Assembly: GCF_000429025.1 (NCBI RefSeq)
Contig: NZ_AUBB01000020.1
Location: forward strand, 62,001-126,000
Direction of reading: 5' to 3'
DNA length: 64,000 nucleotides
Origin: Actinospineispora spinosispora DSM 44797
GTDB taxonomy: Bacteria > Actinomycetota > Actinomycetes > Mycobacteriales > Pseudonocardiaceae
The notes under the pieces are model-generated. The model was not told the origin of the DNA and made no database searches. It was given only the letters and a program-made list of their open reading frames with translations. Shown one piece after another: positions 41,165 through 53,100 of this stretch. Positions within the stretch are counted from its first letter, which is position 1. Each line of letters opens with the position of its first letter. A program made the translations under genes and the position numbers.

Positions 41165-42298
41165 TCAGGCCGGTGCAGCTACCGACCGGTCGCCCGAGCG
41201 AACCGAGCGCGGCGAGGGAATGGCCACGGTCAGGTCGGGCGCGACGAGCCGCATGGTCGTCGGGCCCTCCCGACGGGCGGGGACCAGGTGCAGACACTGG
41301 ATGTCGGCGTCGGCGGCGGTGCGCTGGACTCCGCTCAGGCACTCACCCGAGTCCTGGGTGAAACCCGCGAAGCGGTAGGCGATCTCCATCATGCGGTTGC
41401 GGTCGGTCGGCCGGAAGTCGGCGGCCAGGTGCACGCCGGCCTGGGCGGCCTGGTCGACCAGCCAGTTCAGCAGCACCGTGCCGGCACCGAAGGTCACGAC
41501 CCGGCACGACGTGGCGAGCAGCTTGAGGTGCCAGACGCCGGGGTGGCGGGCCAGCAGCAGGACACCGACGGCACCGTGCGGGCCGAACCTGTCGGTGAGG
41601 GTGATCGTGAGGACCTCGTGGTCGGGGTCGACCAGCAGGCCGCGCAGGACCGGGTCGGAGTAGTGCACCCCGGTGGCGTTCATCTGGCTGGTCCGCAGCG
41701 TGAGTTCCTCGACCCGGGACAGGTCCTCCTGGTCGGCGCGCTTGATCGCCATCACCAGGTCCAGGGAACGCAGGAAGTCCTCGTCAGGGCCGTCGAAGGA
41801 CTCCTTCTCCACCGTGCGCCGGGTGTTGGCCTGGTACATCTCGCGACGGCGGCTGGCATCGACGGTCACGACGGCCGGGCTGAACTCGGGCCGGTCGACC
41901 AGCGAGAGGACGTCCTGCTCGGTGTAACAGCGCACCTCCGGGACGTGGTAGGTGACCTCGGCCCGCTCGGTCGGTGTGTCGTCGATGAACGCGATCGTGG
42001 TGAGGGCGAACTGCAGCTCCTTCGCGATGGTGGTCACCGCGTCGGACTTGCGGCCCCAGCTGATCTGGGGCACCAGGAAGTACTCGGCGACGCCGAGCTC
42101 CTCCAGCCGTCGCCAGGCCAGGTCGTGGTCGTTCTTGCTGGCGATCGACTGCAGGATTCCTCGGGAGTCGAGCTCGACGATGACGGCGCGCACCTCGTCG
42201 GACAGGCGGACCTCGGTGTCCTCCAACAGGGTGCCCTGCCACAGGGTGTTGTCGAGATCCCAGACCAGGCACTTGACGAGCGTGGTGTTTTCGGACAT
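41165..42298 (-). CDS. FkbH-like HAD-family protein (glyceryl-ACP formation)
   Basis: A 377-residue FkbH-family enzyme, the normal length. It transfers the glyceryl moiety from 1,3-bisphosphoglycerate to an acyl carrier protein with dephosphorylation, the entry step to hydroxy- and methoxymalonyl-ACP. The N-terminal HAD motif WDLDNTLW gives Asp14 and Asp16, FIDDTPTER follows near 112-120, and the C-terminal half has the GNAT-like segment typical of the family (TSQMNATGVHY, GPHGAVGVLLL). Start at ATG 42298, with GAGGG seven bases upstream. It is the last of four extender-unit genes transcribed before PKS C. FkbH homologues also serve tetronate pathways, but the presence of both dehydrogenases and the ACP points to a hydroxymalonyl-type unit. 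Confidence 0.94.
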   Translation of the reverse strand: MSENTTLVKCLVWDLDNTLWQGTLLEDTEVRLSDEVRAVIVELDSRGILQSIASKNDHDLAWRRLEELGVAEYFLVPQISWGRKSDAVTTIAKELQFALTTIAFIDDTPTERAEVTYHVPEVRCYTEQDVLSLVDRPEFSPAVVTVDASRRREMYQANTRRTVEKESFDGPDEDFLRSLDLVMAIKRADQEDLSRVEELTLRTSQMNATGVHYSDPVLRGLLVDPDHEVLTITLTDRFGPHGAVGVLLLARHPGVWHLKLLATSCRVVTFGAGTVLLNWLVDQAAQAGVHLAADFRPTDRNRMMEIAYRFAGFTQDSGECLSGVQRTAADADIQCLHLVPARREGPTTMRLVAPDLTVAIPSPRSVRSGDRSVAAPA

Positions 42299-42353
42299 GG
42301 AAGGGCCCTCCGTACAGACCGGATTCTGTGTGGTCGGTGCAATCGGGATGTGG

Positions 42354-43475
42354 TCAGAACGCTTGGGAAAGGGCGTGGTCGGCCAGGATCAGCTGGCAGA
42401 TCTCGTTGCTGCCCTCGATGATTTCCATCAGCTTGGCGTCGCGATAGGCGCGGGCGACGACGTGTCCGTCCATAGCTCCTGCCGAGCCGAGGACCTGCAC
42501 GGCGGTCGCGGCGCTGTGGGCGGCCTGCCCGGCGCTGACGTGCTTGGCCAGCACGGTCGAGACCGCCATGTCCGGCGCGAACGCCTGCCAGGCCGCGCTG
42601 GCGTGCTCGCAGACCCGGGTCGTGATCTGTTCCGCGACGACGAGCTCCGCGAGGTGCCGGCCGACGAGCTGGTGCTCACCGATCGGCTTGCCGAACTGCT
42701 CGCGGTTCTTGGCGTGCTCGGTGGCCGCTCGCAGGCAGGCCCTGACGATTCCGGCACAGCCCCAGGCGATCGAGATCCGGCCGTACGACAGGGCGGTGGT
42801 GAAGAGCATGGACAGGTCCTGACCGCCACCGCCCAGCACATGGCCGGCCGGGAGCCGCACGTCGTCGAGACGGACATGCCAGTGCCCGGCCGCGCGGCAC
42901 CCGAGCGCGGGTGTGGGGATCGGGATCAGCGCGACCCCGGGGGCCGATGTCGGCACGACCACGACCGCGCCCCCGTCGTCCTGGCGGCCGAGAATCATCA
43001 GGTGGTCGGCGTACCGGGCGCCGGTCACCCACTTCTTCTCACCGGAGACGACGACGGTATCGCCCTCGAAGCGGATCCGGGTCCGCATCGCGGCCAGGTC
43101 ACTTCCGGCTTCGGGTTCGCTGAAGCCGACGGCGGCCAGCTGTCCGCTGGTCAGCTGGGCGAGATAGTCCCGGCGCTGGGTCCGGTCACCGAAGCGGGAC
43201 ACCATCCAGGCGGCCATCCCGTGCGAGGTCATGATGCTGCGGGTTGAGCCGCACAGGCTGCCGACGTAGGCGGTGAGCTCGCCGCTCGTGCCACTGTCGA
43301 GGCCGAGCCCGCCGGCGGCCGAGGGCACCTCGGCGCAGAGCAGACCCCATGCTCCGAGCTTGCGCAGCAGGTCGATCGGCAGCTCACCGGAGAGGTCCCA
43401 GTCCTCGGCGTGATCGGCGATGAGCTCACCGATCAGGGCTCGCCCGTCGTCCAGTTGCTGGGTCTGCTCAGACAT
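42354..43475 (-). CDS. Acyl-CoA dehydrogenase family enzyme, FkbI type
   Basis: A 373-residue flavin-dependent acyl-CoA dehydrogenase homologue, normal length. In methoxymalonyl-type pathways this enzyme works with the hydroxyacyl dehydrogenase to oxidise the glyceryl-ACP side chain towards 2-hydroxymalonyl-ACP. Visible family segments include GFSEPEAGSDLAAMRT (FAD/substrate loop near 137-152), VSGEKKWVTGARYADHLMI, and the C-terminal EGSNEICQLILADHAL. Start at ATG 43475, overlapping the end of the ACP gene by eight bases, so the pair is translationally coupled. It is followed after 55 bases by the FkbH-like gene. Confidence 0.92.
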   Translation of the reverse strand: MSEQTQQLDDGRALIGELIADHAEDWDLSGELPIDLLRKLGAWGLLCAEVPSAAGGLGLDSGTSGELTAYVGSLCGSTRSIMTSHGMAAWMVSRFGDRTQRRDYLAQLTSGQLAAVGFSEPEAGSDLAAMRTRIRFEGDTVVVSGEKKWVTGARYADHLMILGRQDDGGAVVVVPTSAPGVALIPIPTPALGCRAAGHWHVRLDDVRLPAGHVLGGGGQDLSMLFTTALSYGRISIAWGCAGIVRACLRAATEHAKNREQFGKPIGEHQLVGRHLAELVVAEQITTRVCEHASAAWQAFAPDMAVSTVLAKHVSAGQAAHSAATAVQVLGSAGAMDGHVVARAYRDAKLMEIIEGSNEICQLILADHALSQAF

Positions 43476-43758
43476 CGGCCGTGACGCCGCCCTCGGAGAG
43501 GCGCAGCACCAGTGCGGCCATCACCTTGGCGGTACGAAAATTGTCGAGTTTCAGCTCGGACCCGATGATGGCGATGTCGTAGGTCGATTCGAGATGAACG
43601 ACCAGTTGCATGGCGAACATCGACGAGACCAGGCCGGAGGCGAAAATGTCGTCGTCCGGCCCGAGCTCGGTCTTCGTCTTCTCGATGAGATAGCTGGTCA
43701 GTGTGCTTTCGATCGCCTCAGCCGTCAGCGGGTTCGCCGCGGCGGTCCCGTCGGTCAC
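43468..43758 (-). CDS. Free-standing acyl carrier protein, FkbJ type
   Basis: A 96-residue ACP. The phosphopantetheine site lies in SGLVSSMFAMQLV, with Ser46 the likely attachment residue; the pattern SG.V.S.FAMQ is typical of the ACPs that carry glyceryl and hydroxymalonyl groups. It starts with GTG at 43758 and shares the bases GTGA with the stop of the dehydrogenase gene before it. It also overlaps the following gene by eight bases. This tight packing shows that the four genes are made together. The extender stays bound to this ACP and is delivered directly to a PKS AT domain. Confidence 0.93.
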   Translation of the reverse strand: MTDGTAAANPLTAEAIESTLTSYLIEKTKTELGPDDDIFASGLVSSMFAMQLVVHLESTYDIAIIGSELKLDNFRTAKVMAALVLRLSEGGVTADV

Positions 43759-44621
43759 GACGCCACCTTTCCGTAGTCGTAGAAGCCTTCGCCGGTCTTC
43801 CGGCCGAACTTGCCCGCCCGTACCAGGTCGAGCAGGAACTCACAGGGCTGGCAACTGGTGTCACCGGTGCGCGTGTAGAGCACGTTGAGCGAGTCGACGA
43901 GGTTGTCGAGGCCGATGAGGTCGGCCGTGCGCAGCGGCCCGGTCGCATGTCCGAGGCAGCCTTCGAGCAGGCCGTCGACCACCTCGACCGGTGCGATGCC
44001 GTCCTGGACCAGCCGTGCCGCGCTGTTGATCAGCGGGTGCAGGACGCGGTTGATCACGAACCCTGGGCCGTCGTCGACGACCAGACCGGTGCGCCCGAGC
44101 GTCCCCAGCAGGTCGGTGACCGCCGTCAGGCTGGCGTCGCTGGTGCGTGGGCCCCGGATCACCTCGACCATGGCGATCAGGTAGGCGGGGTTCATGAAGT
44201 GGACGCCGACCAGCTCCTCGGCCCTGGCCACCGAGGACGCCATCTCGTCGATCGGGATGCACGAGGTGTTCGAGATCAGCAGGGTGCCCGGCCGGACGAT
44301 CTGGGAGACCTCGCCGAGTACCTTCGCCTTGGTCTCCGGAACCTCGGTGACGGCCTCGATCACGGTCGTGGCGTCGGCCGCGTCGGCCAGCGACACACTC
44401 GTGGTCAGCGCGGCAGGTGCGCGGTCGGCCGGCAGCTTGCCCATCAGCTGGGCGTGCCGCAGCTTGAGTGCGATCGTCTCCTTCGCCTGCGTCAGCTCCT
44501 GTTCGCCGACGTCGACGAGCACAACGGGAACCCCGTGGCCGAGGGCCAGCACGGCGATGTTCGTACCCATCACCCCGCCGCCGACGACCGCCAGGCGGTG
44601 ATCGCGTGGATCGGTACTCAT
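43755..44621 (-). CDS. 3-hydroxyacyl-CoA dehydrogenase family enzyme, FkbK type
   Basis: A 288-residue NAD-dependent dehydrogenase with the N-terminal Rossmann motif VVGGGVMGTNIA (about 12-23). Family segments include SNTSCIPIDEMA, GVHFMNPAYL (the family catalytic His position), GFVINRVLHPLINSAA and the C-terminal GKFGRKTGEGFYDY. It is the first extender-unit gene on the minus strand, starting at ATG 44621 with AAGGAG seven bases upstream, and it lies 25 bases after the PKS B stop. In the FK520, geldanamycin and zwittermicin type pathways this enzyme oxidises the glyceryl-ACP hydroxyl to the aldehyde level. The reaction is inferred from family and context. Confidence 0.93.
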   Translation of the reverse strand: MSTDPRDHRLAVVGGGVMGTNIAVLALGHGVPVVLVDVGEQELTQAKETIALKLRHAQLMGKLPADRAPAALTTSVSLADAADATTVIEAVTEVPETKAKVLGEVSQIVRPGTLLISNTSCIPIDEMASSVARAEELVGVHFMNPAYLIAMVEVIRGPRTSDASLTAVTDLLGTLGRTGLVVDDGPGFVINRVLHPLINSAARLVQDGIAPVEVVDGLLEGCLGHATGPLRTADLIGLDNLVDSLNVLYTRTGDTSCQPCEFLLDLVRAGKFGRKTGEGFYDYGKVAS

Positions 44622-44646
44622 GTCTCTGCTCCTTGACGGTGTCGGT

Positions 44647-47600
44647 TCACAGCTGGGTCAGCCATTCCTCGATCGCGGCTGCGGTTGTCGCCACGTGTTC
44701 GCCCAACATCGAGAAGTGGTCACCGGGCACCTCGACGGCCGCGGCGCGACGGGAGTAGGCCCACGTCGACCGGTGGGTGGTGATCTGCATCGCCCCCGGG
44801 ATGGGGTCGCTGGCCCAGACCTGAAGCGTCGGCACGGTCGACGTGCCGACCTCCTGCCAGTCGAACCGGTAGTAGTGCGCCATCGCGGTCAACCAGGCGG
44901 TGTCCTCGACGTCGTGGGAGTTGTGCTCCAGCGCGCCGTCGAGGAGGCCGGACCAGTTGACCCCGGTCAGCCCGTTCTTCGGCGGTGACATGGTGTCGAG
45001 GAGCACCAGCCCGGCCGGAGCCCGGCCGATGTCCTCCAGGTGCCTGGCGACCGCGTGGGCGACCATCCCGCCGCTGGAATGGCCGAGCAGCACCACGGAC
45101 ACGTCGCCGAGCGATCTGGTCAGCGCCTCGACCTGCACCTGGACGAGGTCGGCCAGGCTCGCGGGCAGCGGCTCGTCCTCGCGGAAGCCGGGCTCGGAGA
45201 GCACCGACATCGAGCGGACGCCCTGGAACCGCCCGGCCAGCCGGGCGTACTCCTGCGGACCGGAACGGCCGAAGAACGACGGCAGGCAGACCATCCCGAA
45301 GGTCGCCGGTCCCCGCGCGACCGTCATCGGCGCCGGGATGTTGTCCAGCTCGTCGATGGCGGAGAACTTCGGCCGGAACGCTGCCAGCCCGGTCATCAGC
45401 GCCATGGCCTCGTCGGCTCGGCCCGCTCCGGCGGCCTGCTGGTACAGGACGCCGAGCGCGAGCGTCGACACCGCGTCACGGTCGACGCGGGCCGACAGAA
45501 CGTACCGATGTGTGTCGGGCGCCCTGGTGCTCGCCGGTTCGAGCTGGTGGAGCAGGTGCTGGGCCAGCGCGCTGACGGTCGGGCAGTCGAACACCACCGT
45601 GCTCGCCAGGCGCAGCCCGCTCGCGGAACCGAGCCGGTTGCGCAGCTCCACCGCGGTCAACGAGTCGAACCCGAGCTCGCTGAACGGGCGCACCAGGTCC
45701 ACCTCGTCGGCCGATTCGTGTCCGAGCACCGCCGCGACCTCGGCCCGGACCAGGCCGGTGACGATCCGGTCCCGCTCGGCAGGCGACCGGCCGGCCAGCT
45801 GGTGGGTCAGCGCGGTGGTCTCGTGCGCGTTCGGTTCCGGCTCCGCGCGGGAGAACACCTCCCGGACCTCCGGGAGGTCCGCGATCAGTGGGCTCGGCCG
45901 CAGCAGGGTGAACACCTCGGCGAACCGGGCCCAGTCGACGTCGGCGACCGTGACCGCCCCGCCACCGCCGTCCACGACCGAGGCCAGTGCCCCGATCCCC
46001 CGGTCGCCGTCGAGGAAGCGCAACCCTCGCGAGCTGAGCCCGGTCCTCGTCTCCTCGCTGCCGGCCATGCCGGCACCGCCCCACGGGCCCCACGCCACCG
46101 ACGCCCCGGCCAGGCCCCGAGCCCGCCGGTTCTCGATCAACGCGTCGAGGAAGGCGTTCCCGGCCGCGTAGCCCGGCTGCGCTCCGCTGCCCCAGGTCGA
46201 CGAGATCGATGAGAACACCACGAACTGCGCCAGATCCAGCTCGACCGTCAGCTGGTCGAGCCACACCGCCCCACCGACCTTCGCCGCCATCACCTCGGCC
46301 AGTCCGGCCAGGTCGGCCTGGTCGACCAGCGTGGTCTCGGCGACACCGGCGGCGTGCAGCACCGCAGTCAACCCGGGACCGCTGTCCGCGACCCACCTCA
46401 GCAGTCCGGCGACGTCGTCGCGAACACCGACGTCACCGGCCAGCACCGCCACGGAGGCTCCGGACTCGGCCAGGTCCGCCGCCAGCCGTGCCACCCCGGG
46501 CGCGTTCGCCCCCGATCGGCTGGTCACCGCGATCCGGTCGGCGCCACGGCCGGCGGCCCAGCGAGCCGCGTGCCCGCCGAGAGCGCCGCTGCCGCCGGTC
46601 ACCAGGACCGTGCCGCGCGGGGTCCACCGGGCATCGCGCCCCCTGGCGGGTTCCGCTCGGACCAGCCGGCGTCCCAGTATGCCGGTGCCCCGGATGGCCA
46701 CCTGATCCTCGAAACCCGGGCCGGCGCCGGCCAGCACGGCGCACAGGCGCTGCGCCGCCCGCCCGTCGAGTACGTCCGGCAGGTCGATGAGACCGCCCCA
46801 ACGGTTCGGGTGTTCGAGACCGACCACCCGGCCGAAGCCCCACACCTGAGCCAGCATCGGCGCGGTCAGCACCTCGCCCTCGACGGCCGCCACCGCTCCA
46901 CGGGTCAGCACCCACAGCGGTGCCGCGACCCCCAGGTCGCCCAGCGCCTGGACCAGCCCCACTGTCGCGGCCAGGCCGGCGGCCACCACCGGGTGGCGCT
47001 CCAGCGGCTCCGGCTCCAGCGCCAGCAGCGAGACGACCCCGGTGACGGTGGGCAGGTCGTCGAGAGCCTGGCCGACCCTGGCGGCGATCGACGCCCGGTC
47101 CAGCTGCCCGCGGGCCACCTCCACGACCACCGGCTCAGCTCCGTGCACGGTCAGCGCACGCACGTGGTCCTCGGCCTGCTCGGCCCGGTAGACGACCACG
47201 AGCCACACACCGGACAGCACCGCCGCCACCGGATCGGGCACCCGGGCCCAGGAGATCGCGTACCGCCAGGCGGCGCTGACCGAGTCCTCCCGCTCCCTGC
47301 GTCGCCAGGAGGCCAGCATCGGCAGGACCCCGTCGAGCCGCTCCCGATCCTCCACCGCCAGCTCGTCGGCCAGTGCCCGGACGTCGCCGCCCTCGACAGC
47401 GGCCCAGAACCGTGCCTCCCCCGTTGTGCCGGTCCGGGACCCGGTGGGCAGCTCGGCCGGCATCCCCGTCCCGATCCAGAAACGCCTCCTGCTGAAGGCA
47501 TAGGTCGGGAGATCGACCCGCCGTCCGACCGGCAGCAGGGCGGTCCAGTCCACGCTCACTCCGTGGACATGCGCGCGGCCGAGCGCGGCGTACACGGAGG

Positions 47601-50188
47601 TCGCGGCCGGGGTGTTCGGGCGCAGCAGTGGAATGAACTCCGCACAGTCCTCCGCACTCTCGCCGGCGTCGGGATCGGCGTCGCCGAGCGCCGTGGAGGC
47701 CATCCCGGAGAGCGTCCCGTCCGGGCCGATCTCGATGAAGACGGACACACTCAGCTCGGCCATCGCCTTCACCGCGTCCGCGAACCGCACGGGCTGACGG
47801 GCCTGGGCCGTCCAGTACCCCGCGTCGGGAGCCTCGACGGGCGCACCCGACAGCGCACCCACCCAGGACGTCGCCGGCATGCGGTGTTCCAGACCGGCGG
47901 CCGCCGTTCCCAGCTCGGCCAGCGCCGGGTCCATCAGGGCCGAGTGGAAGGCATGGCTGACGCGCAGCCGGCGCACGCGCCGGCCCTGCTCCCGCCACCG
48001 ACGAACCAGCTCGTCGACCGCGACCTCCTCACCCGAGACGACGACGGAGAGCGGCCCGTTCACGGCCGCGAGCGACACCCCGGGCACGCCCTCGAGCTCG
48101 GCGAGGACCTCGGCCTCGCTCGCCGCGACGGCCGCCATCGCCCCACCCGGCGGCAGATCCTGCATCAGCCGGGCCCGAGCCGCCACGAGCGCACAGGCGT
48201 CCTCGAGGCTCAGCACTCCGGCCGCGTGCGCCGCCGCGATCTCGCCCACCGAGTGCCCGGCGACCACGTCGGGCACGATCCCGGCCTCGGCCAGCACCGC
48301 GACCAGCCCGACCTCCAACGCGAACAGGCCGGTCTGGGCGAACACCGTCTGATCGGCCCGACCTGCCTCCCGGTCGTCACCGTGGTCCGGCACCGCACCC
48401 GGGTCGTCCTCGGGCGCACCGAGCACGACCTCGCGGATGGGCAACCCGAGCTCGGCCTCCAGCAGGTCGGCGGCGCGATCGAACGCCGCCGCGAACACCG
48501 GACTGGCCGTGTAGAGCTGCCGTCCCATTCCGGCCCGTTGGGCCCCCTGGCCGGCGAACAGGAACCCGACCCGTGCCGGCCGGCCGGCCGGCACCGTCCC
48601 GGTGAGCACGGTGGCCGTCGACTCGCCCTCGGCCACCGCGGTCGCTCCTGACAGCAGCTCGGTCAGGTCGGACCCCAGCACCACCGCGCGGTGCTCGAAC
48701 GCCGACCGTGCCGTGGCCAGCGACCAGCCCACGTCGGCCGGGGCCACACCGTCACGGCCGCGCACCCACGCCACCAGCCGACCCGCCTGCGCGGCCAGCA
48801 CACCCGCGGTCCGGCCGGAGAGCGGCCACGCCGGTGGGGCGTCGAGCAGCACCGCCGGTCGGCCCTCGGCACCGTTCGCACCCTCCGGCTCCGGAGCACC
48901 TACAGGCGGCGGCTCCTCGAGGATGAGGTGTGCGTTGGTGCCACTGATACCGAAGGACGACACGCCGGCCCGCCGAGGCCTCCCGTTCACCGGCCACGGC
49001 CTGGCCTCGGCCAGTAGCTCGACATGGCCTGCCGACCAGTCGATGTTGTGCGCCGGCTCGTCCGCGTGCAGGCTCACCGGCAGCTCCTGGTGCTGCAGGG
49101 CGAGGACCATCTTCATCACGCCTGCCGCACCGGCCGCGCTCTGCGTGTGGCCGAGGTTGGTCTTGACCGAGCCGAGCCACAGCGGCCGGTCGGCGGGACG
49201 GTCACGACCGTAGGTCGCCAACACCGCCTGCGCCTCGATCGGATCGCCCAGCGACGTACCGGTCCCGTGCGCCTCCACCACATCCACATCAGCAGCGGCC
49301 AACCCCGCACTCGCCAACGCCGCCCGAATCACCCGCTGCTGCGACGGACCATTCGGCGCGGTCAAACCATTCGACGCACCATCCTGATTGACCGCACTAC
49401 CCCGAACCACCGCCAACACCGGATGACCGTTGCGCCGCGCATCCGACAACCGCTCCAGGACGACCACTCCGGCGCCCTCGGCCAGCCCCATCCCGTCGGC
49501 GTCGGCCGAGAACGGCTTGGACCGGCCGTCGGCGGCAAGTGCTCCCTGTTGGGCGAAGCTCAGGAACCCGCCCTGATCGATCATGAGCATCACACCGCCG
49601 GCCAGTGCCAGCGAGCATTCGCCTGCCCGCAGCGCCGAGGCGGCCAGGTGCATCGCGACCAGTGAGGAGGAGCAGGCGGTGTCCACCGTGACCGCCGGGC
49701 CCTCCAACCCCAGCGTGTAGGAGACCCGTCCGGAGATCACGCTGGCGATGTTGCCGGTGAGCAGGTGCCCGGCGGCGCCGTCGCCCGTCACTCCCAGATC
49801 CGAGTACCCGGACGCGGTGGCGCCGACGAAGACGCCGGTCGTCGACTCGCGCAGCGAGGTCGGGTCGATGCCGGCGTGCTCGAACGCCTCCCAGCAGATT
49901 TCCAGGAGCAGCCGCTGCTGTGGATCCATGGCCAGCGCCTCACGCGGGCTGATCCGGAAGAAGCCGGGGTCGAACGCCGCGGCGTCGTCGACGAATCCGC
50001 CTCCCCTCGTGGAACTGCCGGGGCTGCCGGGATCCGGGTCGTAGCTGCCGGAGAGGTCCCAGCCCCGGTTGTCGGGAAATCCCGAGATCGCGTCCGTGCC
50101 CGAGTTGAGCAGGTGCCACATCTCGTCCGGGCTGTTGACGCCACCGGGGAACCGGCAGCCCATGCCGACGATGACGATGGGGTCGTCG
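44647..50188 (-). other. PKS B module B2: KS-AT-KR-ACP-TE (terminal)
   Basis: KS with DTACSSS (about 49675). AT with GHSVGE (about 48254) and SHAFHSALMDP, malonyl type. There is no DH. The KR has TGGSGALGG (about 46600), lacks LDD (VAETTLVDQ in its place) and has a Trp in STWGSGAQPGYAAGN (about 46170-46198), so it is A-type, giving the opposite hydroxyl configuration to every other active KR here. ACP with GFDSL (about 45666). The thioesterase Ser codon is near 45078 and His near 44720. Predicted last step: a two-carbon extension leaving a beta-hydroxyl, then release. Confidence 0.9.
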
Positions 50189-53100
50189 GTGGTGGCCGCG
50201 ATGGGGGTTACCGGGATGGGGACGACGTCGTCGAGGACGCCGCTGAGTTGCTTGCCGATGTGCTGGCTCAGCGCGGCGGGGCTGGGGTAGTCGAACACCA
50301 GCGTCGCGGGCAGTCGCAGCCCGGTGGCCTGGTTGAGCCGGTTCCGAAGGTCCACGGCAGTGAGCGAGTCAAACCCGAGCTCGGTGAACGCCCGTGCCGG
50401 CTCGATCGCCTCCGGCGACGAGTGCCCGAGCACCGCGGCGGCCTGGGCCCGCACGAGCTGGGTCAGGATCCGGTCGCGCTCGGACTCGGGAGCCCCGGCC
50501 AGCTGCTGATGCAGGATGGAGGTGTCGGGGGCGGCGTTGGCGGCCGAGCTGATGACCGGGCGGATCGGACCGGACAGTGTGTGCAGCAACCGAGGCAGCG
50601 CCTGTCCTCGAGAGGCGGCCACACGCAGCGTCGCGACGTCGATCCGGCTGGGTACGAGCAGGGCTTCGTCGCGGGTCAGGGCCAGGTCGAGCACGGCAAG
50701 GCCCTCGTCGGCGCCGAAGTTGCCACCGGAGTTGACCTGAGCCAACTGGCTGGCACTCAGGTTGCGGCCGATCCCGATCTCGGCGACCCACGCACCCCAC
50801 GCCAACGACAACCCCGGCAACCCCACCGCACGCCGATGCGCGGCCAACCCGTCGAGAAACGCATTACCCGCGGCGTAGTTGCCCTGACCACCACCACCGA
50901 AAACAGCCGCCGTCGAGGAGAACATCACGAAGTGTTCGACCGGATGGCCCGCCGTCAGCTCATGCAGGTTCCACGCCGTATCGGTCTTCGGCCGCATCAC
51001 CGCATCAACCCGCTCAGGCGTCAGCGAACCCACCACACCGTCATCCACGATCCCTGCGGTGTGAATGACACCGGTCAACGGACAGCCGACCGGCAGACCA
51101 GCCACCACGCCGCTCAGCGCCACACGGTCCCCGGTGTCCGCCGCCACGATGTGAACATCGGCGCCGGCCTCGGCCACCGCCGAGGCAACCTCGGCCGGAC
51201 CAGCCCCCGTACTCGCCGCCATCGGACCGGAACGACTGACCAACAACAGATGCCGAGCCCGACCCGTCGCCGCCAGATGCCGCGCGGTCAACCCACCCAA
51301 CGTGCCCGTACCACCGGTCACCAACACCGCACCGGGTTCCTCGGCGGCGCCGGATTCCTCGGCCGGGACGGAGGTGTCGGTGGTCTCCGGGTCGGTCACC
51401 AGGCCCGTCGGGCGGACCAGGCGGCGTCCGTAGGCCTGGCCGTCGCGGACGGCGAGCTCCGGCTCCGGTGACGAGAGCGCTTCGGTGAGCAGACCGACCA
51501 GGTCGGCGCCCGGGTCGGTGGGCAGGTCCACCAACAACAGGCGGCCGGGGTTCTCGGTCTGGGCCGACCGCACCAGGCCCCAGACCCCCGCAGCGGCCAG
51601 GTCGGCGACGCCTTCCCCTGGCCGGACCGCGACCGCGCCCCGAGTCACCACCACCAGCCGGGTGTCGGCCAGCGAGTCAAGGCTCAGCCACTGCTGCAGC
51701 AGGGCGACCATCTCGTTGGTCAGCCGGCGTGCGGCCCGACCTTGATCACCGTCTTCCGTCCGGTCCACATCACCGGTACCCACGGCGGTCAGCAGCACCC
51801 CGGGCACCGGAGTGGCCGCATCGGCCAGCACCGACAGGTCCGGATGGACCTCCGGCTCCACTCCCCCGGCGACCAGGCCCTCGACCACGCCGAGGGAGTC
51901 CGCGCCCACCACGACCCAAGGCCCGGTCTCGGCGACCGGAGCGGTTGTCGAGTCGGTGTCGGGGATGGCAGACCACTCCACGCCGAAGAGGGCCTCTTCG
52001 GCCGGCTGATCGGCCGATGCCGGTGCGGCCGAGGGCACCGGCCGCAATGCCAGCCGACCCACCGAGATCACCGGTGCGCCCGCCCCGTCGACCGCGAGCA
52101 GCGACACCGCACCGTTGGGTCCGCGCCGCAGCCGGGCTCGCAGGGATGTGGCGCCCGAGGCGAACAGCGACACCTCGGACCAGACGAACGGCATCTGCGC
52201 GCCCTCGTCCAGCAGCTTCATCCACACCGCGTGCAACGTGGCGTCCAGCACGGTCGGATGGATCCCGAAGGCGGCCGCGCCTGTGTCGACGTCCTCGGGG
52301 GACGCCACCTCGACGAAGATGTCCTCGCCCCGTTCCCAGACGGCGCTGAGCCCTTGGAAGGCCGGACCGTAGTCCTGGCCGGCCTCCGCCAGCGCCTCGT
52401 ACAGCCCGCCGATGTCGGTCGCGGTCGCGTCGGACGGTGGCCACACCGTGAAGTCGGTCGTGTCCTGCTCGGCCGGGGACCCGCACGGACCGATCTGCCC
52501 GCTCGCGTAGCGCACCCAGCCCGCGCCGGCATCCTGCGGGCGAGCGTAGATCTCCACCTCGCGCAGGCCGTCCTGGCCCGGGCCGCCGACGGTGATCTGG
52601 ACCTGAACCTCGGCGTCCGGGGGCAGGACCAGCGGAGCGGCCAGGGTCAGCTCCTCGACACGGGTGCACCCCACCAGATGCCCCGCCACCACCGCCAACT
52701 CGACATACCCGGTACCCGGAAAGAACGGAAAACCACCCACCACGTGCTCACCCAGCCACGGCTGAGCCCGCACCGACAACCGACCCGTCACCACCCGGGC
52801 ATCACCATCGGCCAACTCCACCGCCGCACCCAGAAGCGGATGCCCGATCGAATCCAAACCAGCCGACCGCACATCCCCCGCCCCGCCCGACAACGACACC
52901 GGCCAGAACCGCTGACGCTCGAACGCATACGTCGGCAACTCAACCCGCGAACCACCGACCAACACCCCTGGCCAGTCGACGACCACCCCGCGTACGTGGA
53001 GTTCGGCCAGGGATTCCAGCAGCCGAGGGACGCCGCCGTCGTCACGGCGCAGCGTGCCGACCACGATGGGTGCCGAACCAGCTCGGGCTTCGCCCGCGGT

